From positions 97,340 to 161,339 of the forward strand of contig MU119305.1 in the NCBI GenBank assembly GCA_014904845.1: a stretch of DNA of 64,000 bases, given 5' to 3'. The DNA is from Acephala macrosclerotiorum. Lineage: Eukaryota; Ascomycota; Leotiomycetes; Helotiales; Mollisiaceae. The position numbers were made by a program, and so were the translations under genes. The notes beneath the pieces were generated by a model. The model was not told the origin of the DNA. It did no database searches and saw only the letters and a program-made list of their open reading frames with translations. The number at the start of each line of letters is the position of its first letter. Position 1 is the first letter of the stretch. This document shows positions 12,542-26,718 of the stretch, one piece after another.

Positions 12542-15182
12542 TTAGTACACGCTGTCCTCGTTGTCGTCAGCGCCTTGAGAGATCATCGAGGGTGTTGAGA
12601 CGTCTGAGGCTTCGATGTCGTCTTCGTAGCCGACAAGGGCTTGAGCATGAAGACGGAAGGACTCGCCCATGAGCTTGGTGATACTAGGGAGGAGATGTTA
12701 GAACTGATTCAAAGAATACTGGATGGTTGACTTACCCCCAAACGACGACCTCGTCAAGCATGCCTCCCCAAAGTCGAGCGACAGTCGAGCTGAGCTTGTT
12801 GCCATAGATCTCAACCGAATCATCGTCAAACAGGTTGCGGATCTTGTTGTACATGATCATTTCCTCCTCAGTTGCGGGCTCCTCGTCATGTTCCAGGCGA
12901 TAGAGCCACAAGCTCAGGATGACCATCAAATCAAGACCACAAAGTGGGTGTTCGATGCTCCAGTTGGTGGCGGACGTGCGTGCCACCCAGCGAATGCCTT
13001 GGAGAGCTGCAGTCTCAATGCAGTTGAAGCATTCTTGAATGACTTTAATCATCTCGCTGGATCTCTTGACCTTTTCCCGAGCATTGGACATCGCGGCGGC
13101 AACCTCATACGGATCATGATATCGGAGAGCCTCTTGGATTGATTTGAGATCAACCTCGAGACGAGCCCAGGCGTTGCGGTACATGGCCATGGCATTGAAG
13201 ATCAAAGGATGGCCCTTGTGGGGCGCACTGAGAGGTACAGTAACCTGCTCAGGCTCGCACAAGCTGAGAGATTTTTCCCAGGTCTCCAAAGCCAACCGAA
13301 GCTTGTATTCCGTGACTACATCCTGGAGAGCTTCTGGACTGCGCTTGTGGTACCAGACTTCAAGGAAGAGTGCGTTGATCATCACACGAGTCGCAAATGC
13401 GCTATAGCGTAATGATTCTCCTTGGAAGAGGTTGTCGTGAGCTTCCATGAACGATGGTGCTTGTGAGGCCCTGAGGTGTTCTGGCCAGGTAGCTTCATCG
13501 ACGACGGTCAGGTTCCACATCGCTTCGGTTGATGGCAGTTGAAGATCCTCAAATTCGTTGAAGCTGATCGCAGGAGTGTGGTTGTAGGTCAAAGTCAAGA
13601 GACCGAAGAAGATGTACACAGCATAGTAAGTGCGGCGACATCCTTCATCTTCAACCCACTCAGCCCGAGTAGGTTGAGCACCCTCGCGGGCCTCAGTGCG
13701 AAGCTTGAGCTCGTAGCGGTTACCAGCGACCATGTTTGCCAAAAGACTCTTGATGGAACAGGCCCATTCCAGGCCCTTTGGATCACCACTCCAGCTTGCG
13801 AAGATCATGTTCAGCAGAGAGCTTTGCATGGTCCAGAGAGGACATTTGCGTGAGCTAAAGTTCTCCTTGTTCTGCAAGAACTGGTTGACGAGCACCTTAG
13901 AACCGATGTGAAGCACGTAAGCTTGGTCTTGATCGAAAGCATACAATGCGCCAATGGATAGGACTGCCAGCAACAAAGGAGGCGATACCTCAGTTGGTTT
14001 AAATGATGCTGGATGCAGGAAGGGCAAGTGGTGATGGAACAGACCAAAGTAAGTCGCCAAATACCTGTTCAGTGAGGCAAGTCCAGGCAGACGGAAGCTT
14101 TCAGGAATTGCGCGCTCGCTGTCATTGCTGCGAATGTTGTCGAGGATGATATTGCGCTCATCGTCGCTCAATACCTGAGGAGCTTTGGGTGACTGTTCTC
14201 CAGAGCGGGGTTGCGACGGCGACTGTTGACTTGGCGTGGCGGTTCCCGAGGGTGGCAACGAGTCAATCATCGACTGAAGAGCAGGAACAAGACCGTTGTA
14301 ACCAGAAGCTGCTGCCTTGTTGATGGGGGGCAGTTGATTTGGATGAGGTTGCATCGTGCTTCCACTTGTGAACGAGGCTTGCGACTCTTGGTACCCAGAA
14401 GTGATGGAGTGAGACTTGGGTTCGGTGACAGACTGTGGCATGAACGAGTCCCACTGCACCTGCGGGAGCGAGATGGCTCCGGTCAATGGCTCCATGAGCG
14501 CGGCGCCGTGGTGAGGGAAAGCCATTCCAGGTCTATTCTCATATGGGCCAACGCCTGCGGTGCGCATTGCTGCAGTCGCCTTGTGGTGGAGGTCGGTCAT
14601 CAACATCGCTGCTGTCTCGAGATCAACCAATCCGTCGCTGCTGGCCTCGATCTGCTCAAGAGCAGAGGTGTCGAGGATGGCAGTCTTGGAAGGACCTGAC
14701 ATCGGGCTGGGCTTGGGACCAGCTCGTCGCTTTACGTCGCTGTGTAGAGGGATGCCTCCATCTTTTGCGTGTACGGTTCGGTCATGTCGAAGCAATAAAT
14801 CGCGTCGCACAAAGGTACTTCTACACTTCATGCACTTGAAAGGGCGCTCCTTGGTATCTGCAACGATGCATCAGTATTGCTCTACAGATATGCGACGGAA
14901 ACCATGAACGCTGCGATGAAAATAATTGTTGTTGCGGTGCGGGTGCAGAGTTTGGATGCACGCGACCCGTGAAATGAGGGGAAGGAGTGATGAGGTATAT
15001 CGAGGAACGAGAACAAGAATATATAACTTACGTGATCTCTCATGTCTGCTGCGGTGCTCACTCCTGCTGAAAGCTCTATTACAGAACTGACATTTGTACT
15101 TCTTCTCCGGTGCCAGCGACGATTTCCTCATTGTTGATGATGCTGCTGCTGTGGGCAGGACGGTCATGCTTGCGACAGGCAT
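12542..15182 (-). CDS. C2H2 zinc-finger transcription factor with fungal-specific regulatory domain (AmdX-like)
   Basis: Predicted DNA-binding nuclear regulator of 804 aa. Exons on the minus strand: 15182-15032, 14857-12736, 12683-12542; phases agree at both introns. Two tandem C2H2 fingers lie at the N-terminus. Finger 1 has Cys31, Cys34, His47 and His51, the last created across intron 1. Finger 2 has Cys59, Cys62, His75 and His80, with the linker HTKERPFKC between them. A basic stretch (VKRRAGPK) and a long Pro/Ser/Gln-rich region follow. From about residue 310 the sequence resembles the fungal-specific transcription factor domain (FHHHLPFLHPASF and onward). The C-terminus is acidic and Ser-rich. 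This fingers-plus-fungal_trans layout is known from proteins annotated as AmdX in Aspergillus. Orthology is inference and the target genes are unknown. Confidence 0.9.
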
Positions 15183-18100
15183 TTTGTTCGGATGTCGTGG
15201 ATGCTTGTCGGTCTTCCTCTTCCTCTTCCTTCAGAGCGATGGTTGAAATCGTCTGGCGCGCGAGCGTGGGCGTAGGGTTTAAAGTGTGTACTGATTTCTT
15301 GTCGATATAGTGTTCATTTGTTTTATTGCTATGGTCATCGATTGTGTGGTGGGTATAATGTTGGCAAAGGCCAGAATTCGCGACGGGGGAGAACTCGCCT
15401 GGGGGCAAGCACTGCGCAGTCGCGTTCGACGAGTGTTGACGGAGATGAGATTAGGAGGCGGAATGTGCGTCGCCAGTCGTTGATGTCGATGTCGATGAAG
15501 TCGATGGAATATTAGGGGACGGTCGTCGATGGGGGAGGTCGAGAAGAGGGGTGTTGAGAGGGGAAGATGTAAAGAATGGCAGGACGAACTTTTTGGGGAG
15601 GGGGAAAGAAGGAGTCAAGTGTGGCAGAGCGTGAGGTTCCAGTGCGTGCGGACTGGCTTGTGTGGCACTCGCTCTTCATCCCACTAAGGGAGAGTGGGCT
15701 GGACCACGCGAACTAGTCCACAGTCGGCCTAGTCCTTCCCTTGTCCTTCATCCAGAAAATAGGAGGCGGGGGGAACCATCCTTTCCAGGCCAGACCAGGC
15801 CAGCCTGTCCTTAAAGCAGCACCACCCAGCAAAAGCGTATTTTGGTATATTCCGGCCGTTCAATAATGAGTTGGTCGATGCTCACTGCGAGATGAGTGGC
15901 CGACCGTGGATCACTTACTCCCCGGGAGCACTTCTTAGCCTCAAGCACGACCACCAGCAGTCTGGAGGCAAGCTGAACTGAGATGATGCTACGCCCACCA
16001 CGACCAAGCACAGCACCGGTGCATCCGTGAGCCACTGTACCTGACGCGCTACGGCCTTGGTTCAGGACGTGGACAGCTTCGTGATCAGGGATAGACACAC
16101 TGAAGCAGAGATGGTGATGCCCACTGGAAGCCCCAACGACCCATTCAATCTTCACTTATGCCACGGTTCCCTGGCATGGGAGTGATGCATGTGGATAACT
16201 TGGTCTGGAGGCGGCCCGTCCAGAGCGGACCGAAATATGCTCTCGGTGACGCGCACGCCGGGACTTGGTACCACCACACGACGATATTAATATACGAAGT
16301 ATGCTCATACAAAGGAAAGAGCTGGAATGGACTGGATGGTCCTTGAAGACCCCCTTCATACATTTCGTCCTTATGCAAAACCTAGGTTGTCGTGCGCGAG
16401 CAGCACGAAAACTCGCCGAATCATGTATACAGTGAAGTTAGAATTATTCGTGATCGCTGCTGACTGTAGAACGATGTGGTGGGGCACACCAATACGTGAA
16501 GTCCTTGCTTCTTCTGAAAATAGTGGCCGCCTGGATGAAAGGAACACCCTGAACCACTGCAGCAATGAGGCTGTGGCATTGACAACGCAGCATCGACAGC
16601 AGCAACACTTCTCAGCAGTAACTGGAACTGGTAACCTAGTGAGGCCCTGGAGAGGCCCTGGAGAGGCCATCGACCCCACGAAAGCCTCAAAGCATCCCAC
16701 CAAGAATTCATCTCGAGGGGCAGATGACCGACCTTCTTCGGACGGCAAGACTTTGTCGGTATGAGGGGCAAAAAGAGGGGTGGGCGCGCGGTACCTGGGT
16801 GCCTAACAACTCTTGAATCGTAACGATCTGGCAGAGAGACAAATGGCTGCTCGGCGAAGATGCTTTTGAGGTCTTCGCCATCGAAGCAGCAAGCCGCTTG
16901 CACATCGGTATCCAATCCCTTGGATATCGTGACTCTGTAAAGGCCTCAAAGGAAACTAGAAAATGATGTTGCCGCTCTTAATCGTATCGGTCCATGCCCG
17001 TATATTTGCTTTTCCGTCCCAAATGCGCCCCCTCCCCTTGGCCATTATTAGCATGTATGAATTACCCCTCGGCAGCGAACCCGTGCACATCATCGGTGTA
17101 GCCTGTTGGCGTGGCCGAGGATCTTTCTCAACTCTCACCACCGAGAATCCAATCCTCACGACCGGACGCGTTCCGAGCCCCCATGTGAAGGAGCGGGGTG
17201 TCAAGCACCAACATCGCAACATTGTCCCCATAAGAGCATGGACAACACGAAGATACATGGTGACAACGCAGTTTCGCAGAACAGCGGTCACGACCCTCCG
17301 AGAACTCGTGGGAACTGCCCCTCTTCCCAAGAATACATTCTTCACTTTGAGTCAAAGGATCCAGGTCGTGCGAACTCACCGCTCAGATGCAGTTAACTGC
17401 ATGAACCGCGAATGTCCTTACAGTTCATCCACAACTCGTCCACGTCTTCCAGACGGTAAACATGAACCTCCACAAACAGTAACAGCAACACGAGAGAGAC
17501 GCTGCTTTTAGCTGGTGTTTCGGCCTGTCCAAACAAATACATACATCCTCGTTCGTTAATTCTCAATCACGAAATTCGTCGCGACTTCATTGGATACAAG
17601 ACGCGCACACGTACCTCACATCACATTGTCGAATCGTAAAAAAGAGCTGCAGGAGATGCGCAAGCGAGAAGGGAACACACGCACATCACACAAAAGAACG
17701 AACACACCCAATTATCGTCATCAATGAATCCTGAAACTATCACTCGATAGTATCATCACTGCCGCGGCTTTTTTGCATGATCTCATCCTGCTTTGGTCGC
17801 TTCTCCTGAGCATCACTCTCCTTCTCTCACGCTACTCGTAGATCACCCCCTACCCCTCTTCGCCTCGCGTGCTTGGGACGAAAAATCAACGATCTCATCA
17901 GAGGCGTAGAATCCGGTGCCGCTGGAAGGAAACCATGCAAACTCAAGCGCAAACGAATGCCAGGCACAAGAGCAACGGCCGATGAGAGCTAGCTGCTTTG
18001 GGCGTAGCAAGGAGACTAGGAACCTCTTCCCCGGAGGGTCGTTATGGGTCGTTGATCATGGGAGGTCAAAGTGACGAGGGTCAGAAGTCCCGAAAGGAGA

Positions 18101-21100
18101 ATTTGTGAGACGTGAGATTTTTCAGGATAGATGGAGGGGTTGAAAAGGGGGAGGTCATGGTGGGATGGATGGAGGGGAGCGAAGCAAACAGATTGGAACA
18201 AATCACTTCTCACGACTCGGATTGGAAACGAAACAAAGAGTTGATTCTTCAACAAACCGTCATGTAACTAGCGATGCGATGAAGCTGCATACCGCCATCT
18301 CAGGGGAAGGAAACGTCAACGAGCCTCGAACAGGCGCAACCACAGCGGTGAACTTTTTTTTTGCGCCGACATCTGCTGCATTGCGGTCTCTTGCCCCTCA
18401 TTAGAAGTATGCAACAGGCTTCCATTGGGATTCCAAACCCATCCCTTGCGCCTTTTCATATCTGAACTTCTAACGAACCAATTCGAACTTCGAATGCAGG
18501 TGTGTCTCCGCTTGGACGTTCCGAATCTTCTTCGACGTCGTCCCATCTTTCTTCTTGCGATGTTCTCTGACTAGGGTTTGAGCACCCTCTTCAACATCCC
18601 CACCTTGAACGAGAAACAAGGGGGGTTGATGAGCCGTAGAGAAAACGTCGCCCGAGACAACGGAACCTCGTGGGTAAGAAAATGAGAACCGTGAAAAGTT
18701 GAAACTACCCTTGACCCTTAAGGCTAAGAGCCAGTTCCCATGCAAGAGCTGCACCGAAGTGGGTATGTCTCACCCTCGAGTCAGCAACAAATTGTCCAAA
18801 ACCCCACCACGTAATCAAGGGGAACAAGGTTTTTGCCTTCCGGCCCCTCTATCGTCTTTCTCGGAATGAATGGGAACCAATGAATGCCATATATTGGAGC
18901 AGGACTATGGGCGGGAGTACCGGGAGCTGGGAGACGGATCGGAGCGGAGCTGGAGTGGGATGGGTAAGGGTTTGGGGCGGATGGAGGTTCCGCGAGCTTC
19001 AGGGTTATTTTTGAAAATTGGAAATTTGCAATTTTGTGTTTGATGGTGGGATATGTTGAGACAGATGATTGGAGGAGAGGGGCAAGAGATTCCAAAAGAA
19101 GGATGGAGCTGGAGGGGAAGAGAAAGTGAGGCTGCCTTGGTGGGATTGATAGGCTGCGGCAGGTCGTGGACTTGGGACGATGGATGTGAACGGCCTCGTG
19201 GAAGTGGGAACCTCGTTGGCGACAGTTGGAAACACGCTTGAAAGTGCCGGTTCCAGAAGTATGTGCGAGGGGCAGCAGTTTGGAAGAAGCTGTGATGCGG
19301 TGAGTTGATGAGATAAGATGTGTAATCGAATGCATGCCGTGAGAGACGGTGAGAGCTTCATTCTTGCGGTGTCTGTTGAGAGATTCGTGAAAAGACGAGA
19401 GCAAGAAAACGTGCTTTGATGAAGAGTCCAGGTTCGAAGAGCGTTTGATACGAGGCACTTGATCTCAAACGAGCACACGCGACATCGATAGGACTAGAAC
19501 TTTCGACCAGATCATTGGAATCCCAATCGGGACTTTTACAACGTTCAAATCCACCTCATCCATTTTCCTCATATCCTGTGCCTCAAAATCCTACCGCAAC
19601 ATAACGTTATGAATACCCAGCCTGGCAAACCATTCGCCTCAAACCCAGCAACCCGTAACCCATCACCATTTGCCTCATTCATAAAATTGACAATCCTATC
19701 GTACCACATTTCCCAATTTGGAAATTAATGAGGTCTTTTCCAAGATTTCGAACATCCCAAAACTCGACGACCCCCAATCATCCCACGTCGACCCAAGCTG
19801 TCGGGAAGATAAAGTGAAAGTCTCACAACGAGGCAGCTTCCTGTTCGGTGCTCGCTTCACTAATCCATACTTCCAAGAGCGATGAACAAAGCGTTCAAAC
19901 ACGTTCGTATCCATTTCAACGGGTCTCTTCATCGAATGCGGAAGGCTGCGTTGACCACACCCTTTCCTCCTTCTCAAACGAAACCATACTCATCGGGATC
20001 AAGAAAATGCACCTCATAGCTCATGCGATATGCAAGCAAGTTCGTGCGCAGATATCCGACCCAAGCGGTCCGATATGCGAGACATTACGTTACACGATCT
20101 CAATTCCTATCTCTGTGTTCCTATCTATTCATGTTTGGTTTTGAGTTCTTGGTCCTTCTCAAGCGTATCGACTTCTCAGGCTGGGAAGGAGATGGATATT
20201 GCTTTATCTGATAGAGGCTCGATACCGGTATCTTTCTCCTATTTCTTGAAGCTCCGCTTTGGGGGATCTAAGAGGATGAGACATCCCGCCGCGCGGGATG
20301 AGAAGATGAGAGCACGTGCTAGGGCTGGATCCTCAGCTTGCTGCCGTTATCCGCCGTCTCCCGTGAGGGGTTGTTTTTGTGGTTTTTGTTTTGGCTTGAT
20401 GAAGGGAGGGGAGGGATCTCGATAAGAGTAGGCTAGAAGAGGTTCTTTTTGAGGCCAGAACGGCGATCTGATTGCAAGATGTGAGAAGGAATGAAAGAAG
20501 TCTGGATAAATTTGAAGAGAAGGATGCAAAGATGTTGTTACCTCTGTCCACATTCGGGCTTGAGCCGAGATTGTTCTTTCGGCTTCATGCAACGTTTAGT
20601 CTTCGGTCCGAGTATATGCATTGCATGAATGTTGTCAGGTGGCACGTTCGGGAGGATGGTTGAACCGTTCAACAAGTAATGAGAGAGGCCACGAAGCTTA
20701 ATCGAATTGTGACATTCGAAAGGTCTCTTTCCCGTTGTTCGAGAGTTTTAGAATGCTCCGAGAACTGATCAAGCGGAGAAGAGACTGAGGAAGTATCTAG
20801 AGTCACATGATAAATTTCTCATGCCATCTTACTTCACATGGGACACGAGGGGTTCATGCACAGTCATCTCTAACAGTGAATAGTCCTTGACGACGGCTCG
20901 TAATAAAACTTGGAGTGTCGAATATCAATCTCGGTCAGCATCTGAATAAGTTCGCGGAGAAGGTATTCCCGTTGTACACACCTTCTCCTCGGCGTTGAGT
21001 ACGAGGATACCCTTCCTCTTCCATCGATCTACATGATCTTCTCGCTTCGAATGCTATTCGATTGGCGCACTTTATCGATTTCTTCAAGGTGGACATCTAT

Positions 21101-22703
21101 CGGCAATATAGGCAAATTCAGGTCTTGCATGTGCATCAGGAACGCTTGCGAGATGAGGGGTCGAGTTGCCAATCCTCCACATGCCGACCTTGTAGAAGAA
21201 CATTCTTGGAACTTTGGCCGTAGTTGCGGCCTTCTTATTATCCATCAGCTCAGGTAATAAGCTCTTGAGCAAAGGAATCCTGGGAATTGCCATGCGTCGC
21301 TACACAATAGTATCGTGGCTTGAAGTCAAAACGTTGTGGCAGGCATGCACGAGCTGATGCTAACGATACGTACTAAATACGATATGCGGTTTATTGCAGA
21401 ACCCCTCCAAAGGAATGCTGTGACTGCCGAATTAATTGCGTGGTTTCTCCCTATGTACTTCCAAGGAGGCTCCTAGAGCGTTGAGCGGCGGCGTCTCTAA
21501 TGCAGCCCTGTGAGTGGCTTCTCCACGATCATCAACATTGGGATTGCATGGGCGCAGACCTGGATTCCCATATGATTGACTGCTGTGTTGGCTTAAGACA
21601 TCCACGATTCTCGAGAGCTGGAGTGAACGCCGGCAGACGGGGCAAATCAGTATTATCGAGTACTGAATGAAGTTGTAACGACTCGCTCTCGGGGCACGGG
21701 GCACCTCAGCTTGATTTCCAGCTGTACCCATCTGGTGGGCACACTTTCACTTTATTTGAAAGGTTATAATCCCTTGTCAAGCATTACATTACATTGCATT
21801 ACATTACATACCAATCCAATTGTTCCTTCACTCAGTTTCCTACGAGGTTGTAGGATCAGCAGCTGACATCGTCATTTATGTGCTATATTAATGTTGATTG
21901 ATATCCAAGACTTCAATAGTCCATAATCGTACCAGTCGAGCTCGGATCTCCTGCGAAGTCCCACTCGGTGCGGTGATGGTGGATGAAAAGTACGCTTGCC
22001 TGTTCAAGAGTAGTCTGGTTCTCCGCCTGGTGTGTCAAATCTCCTGCCCTGCCCCGATGTACTTGTACCTTCTGGTATCGATACACAAAACCTCGACCGG
22101 CTCTTGACTACTACTCCTGAGTCTCTGTTACTCTCAACCGTCAACCATCAACCATCAACAGCATCACGACGACTTCTTCTCACTCCCAGACCTCGCCGTC
22201 CGTGCCGGCATCAGCCCAATCGCTCTGCAGGCAGTCCTCGCTATCTCCACCACCACCGCTTGGCGAGTCAGACGTCTGTGTTCTCCATTGAAACCATTTA
22301 CTCCACCACCCCTCCAAAAAAGCGAAAAGCCTCCTGAGCGCGATACGGACATCGGAACCTCCTCGACCAGCGGCTGTTCCTTCAACGAGAGCCGTGCTTT
22401 TCCCATCTCGCGATCCTCCCGTCAGCAATTCACGATAGCCTAGGCCGGGCAGTGTGACAGCCTTAACGCAGCGAATTGAAGCCTCCTGCTCGCTTTTTAC
22501 CCGCTGGAGTCGACCACTCACAACGCCAAAGTCTAACAATTCCCGTTATAGCAGACCTGCTTTTTAACCTGCCCCTCCTGTGATAACCTTTTGTCTGGCA
22601 CGCGCGACGATTTCACGACAGGTCTGGTTTTACGACATCAGAAAAAGAAAAAGGGCTCGCCATGAATTGACCCCGACATCCATGATTACCGACCGATATC
22701 ACG
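15183..22703. other. Long gene-poor region with no recognised gene
   Basis: 7.5 kb without a coding call. The first several hundred bases are probably the 5' leader and promoter of the C2H2 regulator. The last part is probably the RasGEF promoter and leader. Open frames up to 225 codons occur (16421-16915 and 18781-19458 minus, 16963-17511 plus). They overlap others and are Ser/Pro/Arg-rich in the way random frames of CT-rich DNA are. Small repeats: a 12-bp unit near 16642-16668 and an ATTAC pentamer run near 21783-21810. Confidence 0.4.
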
Positions 22704-25700
22704 ATGTTAATGACACTCCGAAGCAACGGCATCTTTCCTGATCAGCAGAATACAGCACCATTCAATAACTACAACACCAACTCGTCCCAGATCACCGAGA
22801 CTGTTGTACAATACGCCGAGGAGAGTCCGCTCCAAAACGCCTCTCCGAGTCGAAATCGCGCCCAGTATTATCCAACTGCCACCGAGCAATTCACCGCAGC
22901 CCAGACATCGAGAGTCGCGGCGAGGCGAAGATCACCGCCGCAGATGAATGGGTTGTTGGGAAACGCGCCGCAGCCGTTGATCTACGTGCGGGCGCTGTAT
23001 GATTACGAGGCTGACGATCGGACGAGCTTGAGTTTTCACGAGGGAGATGTTATCCAAGTTATCACACAGCTAGAAAGCGGTTGGTGGGATGGAGTCATCA
23101 ATGGTGTGCGAGGCTGGTTCCCAAGCAACTACTGCCAAATCATTAGTGCGGACGAGGTAGAGAATAAGCAGAATGGAACAGGCGGTGATCAATCCGAAGA
23201 AGAGGCTGAAGACGAAGACGAATACACGGAGGAAGAGGAAGACCAATATGATGAAGACGAGGTAGACTCAGAGCGAGATGGTATGACGCAGCTTCCAATG
23301 GAAGGCACCAACAACGGTGAACGGACGAGAGCAGATTTTTGGATACCACAAGCTACTCCGGATGGAAGGCTATTCTATTTCAATACGGAAACGGGTGAAA
23401 GTAGAACGGAAATGCCACTAGAATCTCCATCGTCTGCGACGGAAAATGGACCACGCGATCGGATGAATGTCAACATTCCAGAGAAGACAAGACCCCCACC
23501 GGAAATGATGGCTCGAGGATACATGCAAGATGAAGACGACGAGTCTGACGGGAACTCTGCTTCTGGGCTTGAGGGAGAGTCGTTAGTGCTTGCTTCTCGT
23601 AGCTCATACGTAAGATTAACTCTCCTGCGACTTATTTGTGTGCTAATGTGTGAATAGCCTCGAAAGCGACGGTCAGAGGTCTCAGACGGGGTTTCTCCTG
23701 CAACGTCTATGGACTCGATCAACGGCGGCATGTCTCCCATCACACGATCAAGAGGAGACCCATTCTCCAACCCGACTTTGTCCATGGTTCCGGCTATGCC
23801 TATGCCAATCATGGGCCCATCCACAACCTCTTTCACGAACCCCTCACTCGGACCCCCACATGCTGCGACCTTGCCTCGGTCTTTCTTCGACGATGGATCT
23901 GCTGCACCATTAACATGGAATAGGCTGGTTGCAAACATGAAGAAGGCGGTGGACAGATACCGTGAGGCCATTAATAACAATGATCGATCAGAATATGTGC
24001 GTCGTGCGGAGGACATATCGGATCATTTGCGACTGCTGTTAGCTGCAGGATCTGGGACTACGGACAATCACTCGGGACAACCATCAATCATATCTTCGAA
24101 TAAGGCGCTATACCCGCATTTTAGGGATATGATGTCTAAATTCTCTAAGTTGGTCATTTCTTCGCACATAGCGGCAGCAGATTGGCCAAATGCCGAGTCA
24201 TACCAGAAATGTTTACAAGAGGCAGATGGTGTTTTACTAGGAGTCTTCAGCTATGTCGAAGTTGCAAGACAACAGCGCGGCGAAGACATCCCAAGACTTC
24301 TACCTGGATTTGTGATTGGGAGTAATTCAGGAGGCAGCTGGCAAAATAACGGGCTTGGTTCCCGAGATCCTTTGACATCGAACTTCTTAGATGAAGATGA
24401 AGCACTTGCCGAGCCGTCTGCGACCCTGGATGCTAACCTAATGGAACGACTTGATGATTTGAAGCGGATGCTAATTTCGAGCATCAGAAAACTGGAGGAA
24501 CACCTAGGTGTGACCGAGAAAATCATCACTCCTTATAGACACGAAATAATTGGCAATAATGTCTGTGCAGCGGCAAAGAAGGTATTGGAAATGTTCAAAC
24601 CCTGGGTTTCGACTGTCGAATCGATCAACCTCTCTTCATTAGGGAACAGCTTCCAGAATCCACAATTGGTCGATTTTGCAGCATATAAGCAGAGCTTGTA
24701 TGACAATATCTCGGATCTGATACTTGGCTGTCAAACTGTAGCAGGACCTTTAGGAGATGAGTGGGCAGAAGTTAGGGGTGAATCGCTCGAAGGACGTCTC
24801 AACTATGTTCGCCAATGTGCGAAGCAGCTCGAGACAAACGCTTCACATATCGGCTTCTCACTGCAACTTTTAGGTGAGCAAGTTCAAATGGCTTCGCAAG
24901 ACAATCAAGCACCTCCTCCTTCTCGAGACGAAAATAGGCCAAGAAGAGCGGACAGCCAACCATTCGAGCGTTCTCATGCACGAACAGACTCCCGCATCAA
25001 TCCAGTCTTAAGACCAGGCCTGGCAGGAATTGCACAGTCGCAGTCATACTCCGAAGGTGATCCAGCTGCAAATTACCGGAAGGGCGAGAACTCGAAAGTC
25101 AGAAAGTTCTTCGGAGAAGAGCCAACTCGCAGAGATCCAGTCAGAGAACCACAGGCACCTGGAGATGATACACCAGATTGCTTGAAGCTGGATCACGAGG
25201 ATGATATCTCGTACGATTTCAAGGTCCAACCTCCTCAACTGAAGGGAGGAACTCTTCTAGCACTTGTCGAGCAGTTGACTCGCCACGACAAGTTGGATTC
25301 GAGCTTCAATAACACTTTCCTCCTGACATATCGGTCATTCACAACTGCTCGAGAACTTTTCGAGATGTTAGTTGTGAGATTCCAGATTCAGCCACCTGAG
25401 GGAATGGCACAGTCAGATTATGAGATATGGAGGGACCGCAAGCAAAAGCCAATCCGATTCAGAGTCGTCAACATCTTAAAATCTTGGTTTGATAACTTCT
25501 GGATGGAAGACCAAAGTGACGAGACGAAAGCCCTCATCCGAGACGTCTACACTTTTGCCAGGGATACTGTGAAGACTACGGAAACTCCTGGCTCAGGACC
25601 TCTGATGACGGTATTAGAGCAAAGGCTACGCGGGCAGGACACCACTGCGAAGAGGCTGGTATTGACCCTGAACCAATCAACACCTCAGCCAATCATGCCC

Positions 25701-26718
25701 AAGAACATGAAAAAACTCAAATTCTTGGACATCGATGTCACTGAGTTCGCGCGACAACTGACTATTGTTGAGTCCAAACTCTACGGCAAGATTAAGCCTA
25801 CCGAGTGTCTGAACAAGACATGGCAGAAGAAGGTTGGCGAAGGTGATCCAGAACCAGCGCCGAATGTCAAGGCCCTGATTCTTCACTCAAATCAGTTGAC
25901 CAATTGGGTGGCTGAAATGATCTTGACTCAATTGGATGTCAAGAAGCGGGTGGTGGTGATCAAACATTTTGTTCTGGTCGCAGATGTATGCTGCACGGTC
26001 CTATTGAAGTTGATAGTACTGACCTTTTATAGAAATGCCGGCAACTAAACAATTACTCGACCCTCACTTCCATCATTTCCGCTCTTGGAACGGCGCCAAT
26101 TCATCGTCTGAAGCGCACTTGGGATCAAGTACCAGCCAAGACGACAGCTGTTCTGGAGTCCATGCGCAGACTCATGGGTAGCACGAAGAACTTCGGCGAG
26201 TACAGAGAAAGTCTGCATCTCGCCAATCCTCCATGTATTCCATTCTTCGGTATGTCACCTTTTCCTCATATATACAGGTCAAAACTCACGTGACTAGGTG
26301 TCTATCTCACTGATCTTACCTTCATTGAAGATGGTATCCCTTCCATCATCAAGAAGTCTGCTCTAATCAACTTCGCCAAACGTGCCAAGACAGCAGAAGT
26401 CATTCGTGATATTCAACAGTACCAAAATGTGCCTTATCCCTTGCAGCCAGTCCCAGAACTGCAAGAGTATATATTGAGCAATATGCAAGCAGCCGGCGAC
26501 GTTCATGAGATGTATGAGAAGAGTTTGGCGGTAGAGCCACGTGAGAGAGAAGACGAAAAGATCGTGAGGTATGTTAGATTGCTTGACCTATCCACCACCT
26601 ATGGCGTCTACTCTATAGTATGAAGTCTGCAAGGAGAAATTCAAACAATTCCTGCAAGCTTAATCCCCTGCGGGGAAAGAAATGTGCTTACCATGTTGGT
26701 GGAATTATAGGGTTCTAG
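22704..26718 (+). CDS. CDC25: Ras guanine-nucleotide exchange factor, Cdc25 type, with SH3 domain
   Basis: Loads Ras with GTP at the membrane, upstream of cAMP/PKA and MAPK signalling in fungi. Exons: 22704-23609, 23658-25985, 26033-26249, 26298-26568 and probably 26619-26718 (about 1273 aa). Phases agree throughout. An SH3 domain lies at about residues 94-147 (ALYDYEADDRTSL, then SGWWDG and GWFPSNYC). An acidic stretch follows, then a WW-like motif at about 211-238 (WIPQATPDGRLFYFNTETGE) and a disordered region. The RasGEF N-terminal module starts near residue 830 (GGTLLALVEQLTRHD, FLLTYRSF). The catalytic RasGEF domain runs from about 990 to 1230 (LDIDVTEFARQLTI, then NYSTLTSIISALG, GVYLTDLTFIEDG). 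The start is the first ATG of the long frame; an upstream ATG at 22683 leads only to a short frame. The last exon is uncertain: without intron 4 the protein ends at 26623. Confidence 0.92.

Noticed and set aside
16421..16915. 164-codon minus-strand open frame
   Set aside because: Overlaps frames on both strands, no domain or splice support, and part comes from a 12-bp tandem repeat.
18781..19458. 225-codon minus-strand open frame
   Set aside because: Ser/Pro/His-rich composition of CT-rich DNA, overlapped by another long frame on the same strand; no recognisable motif.
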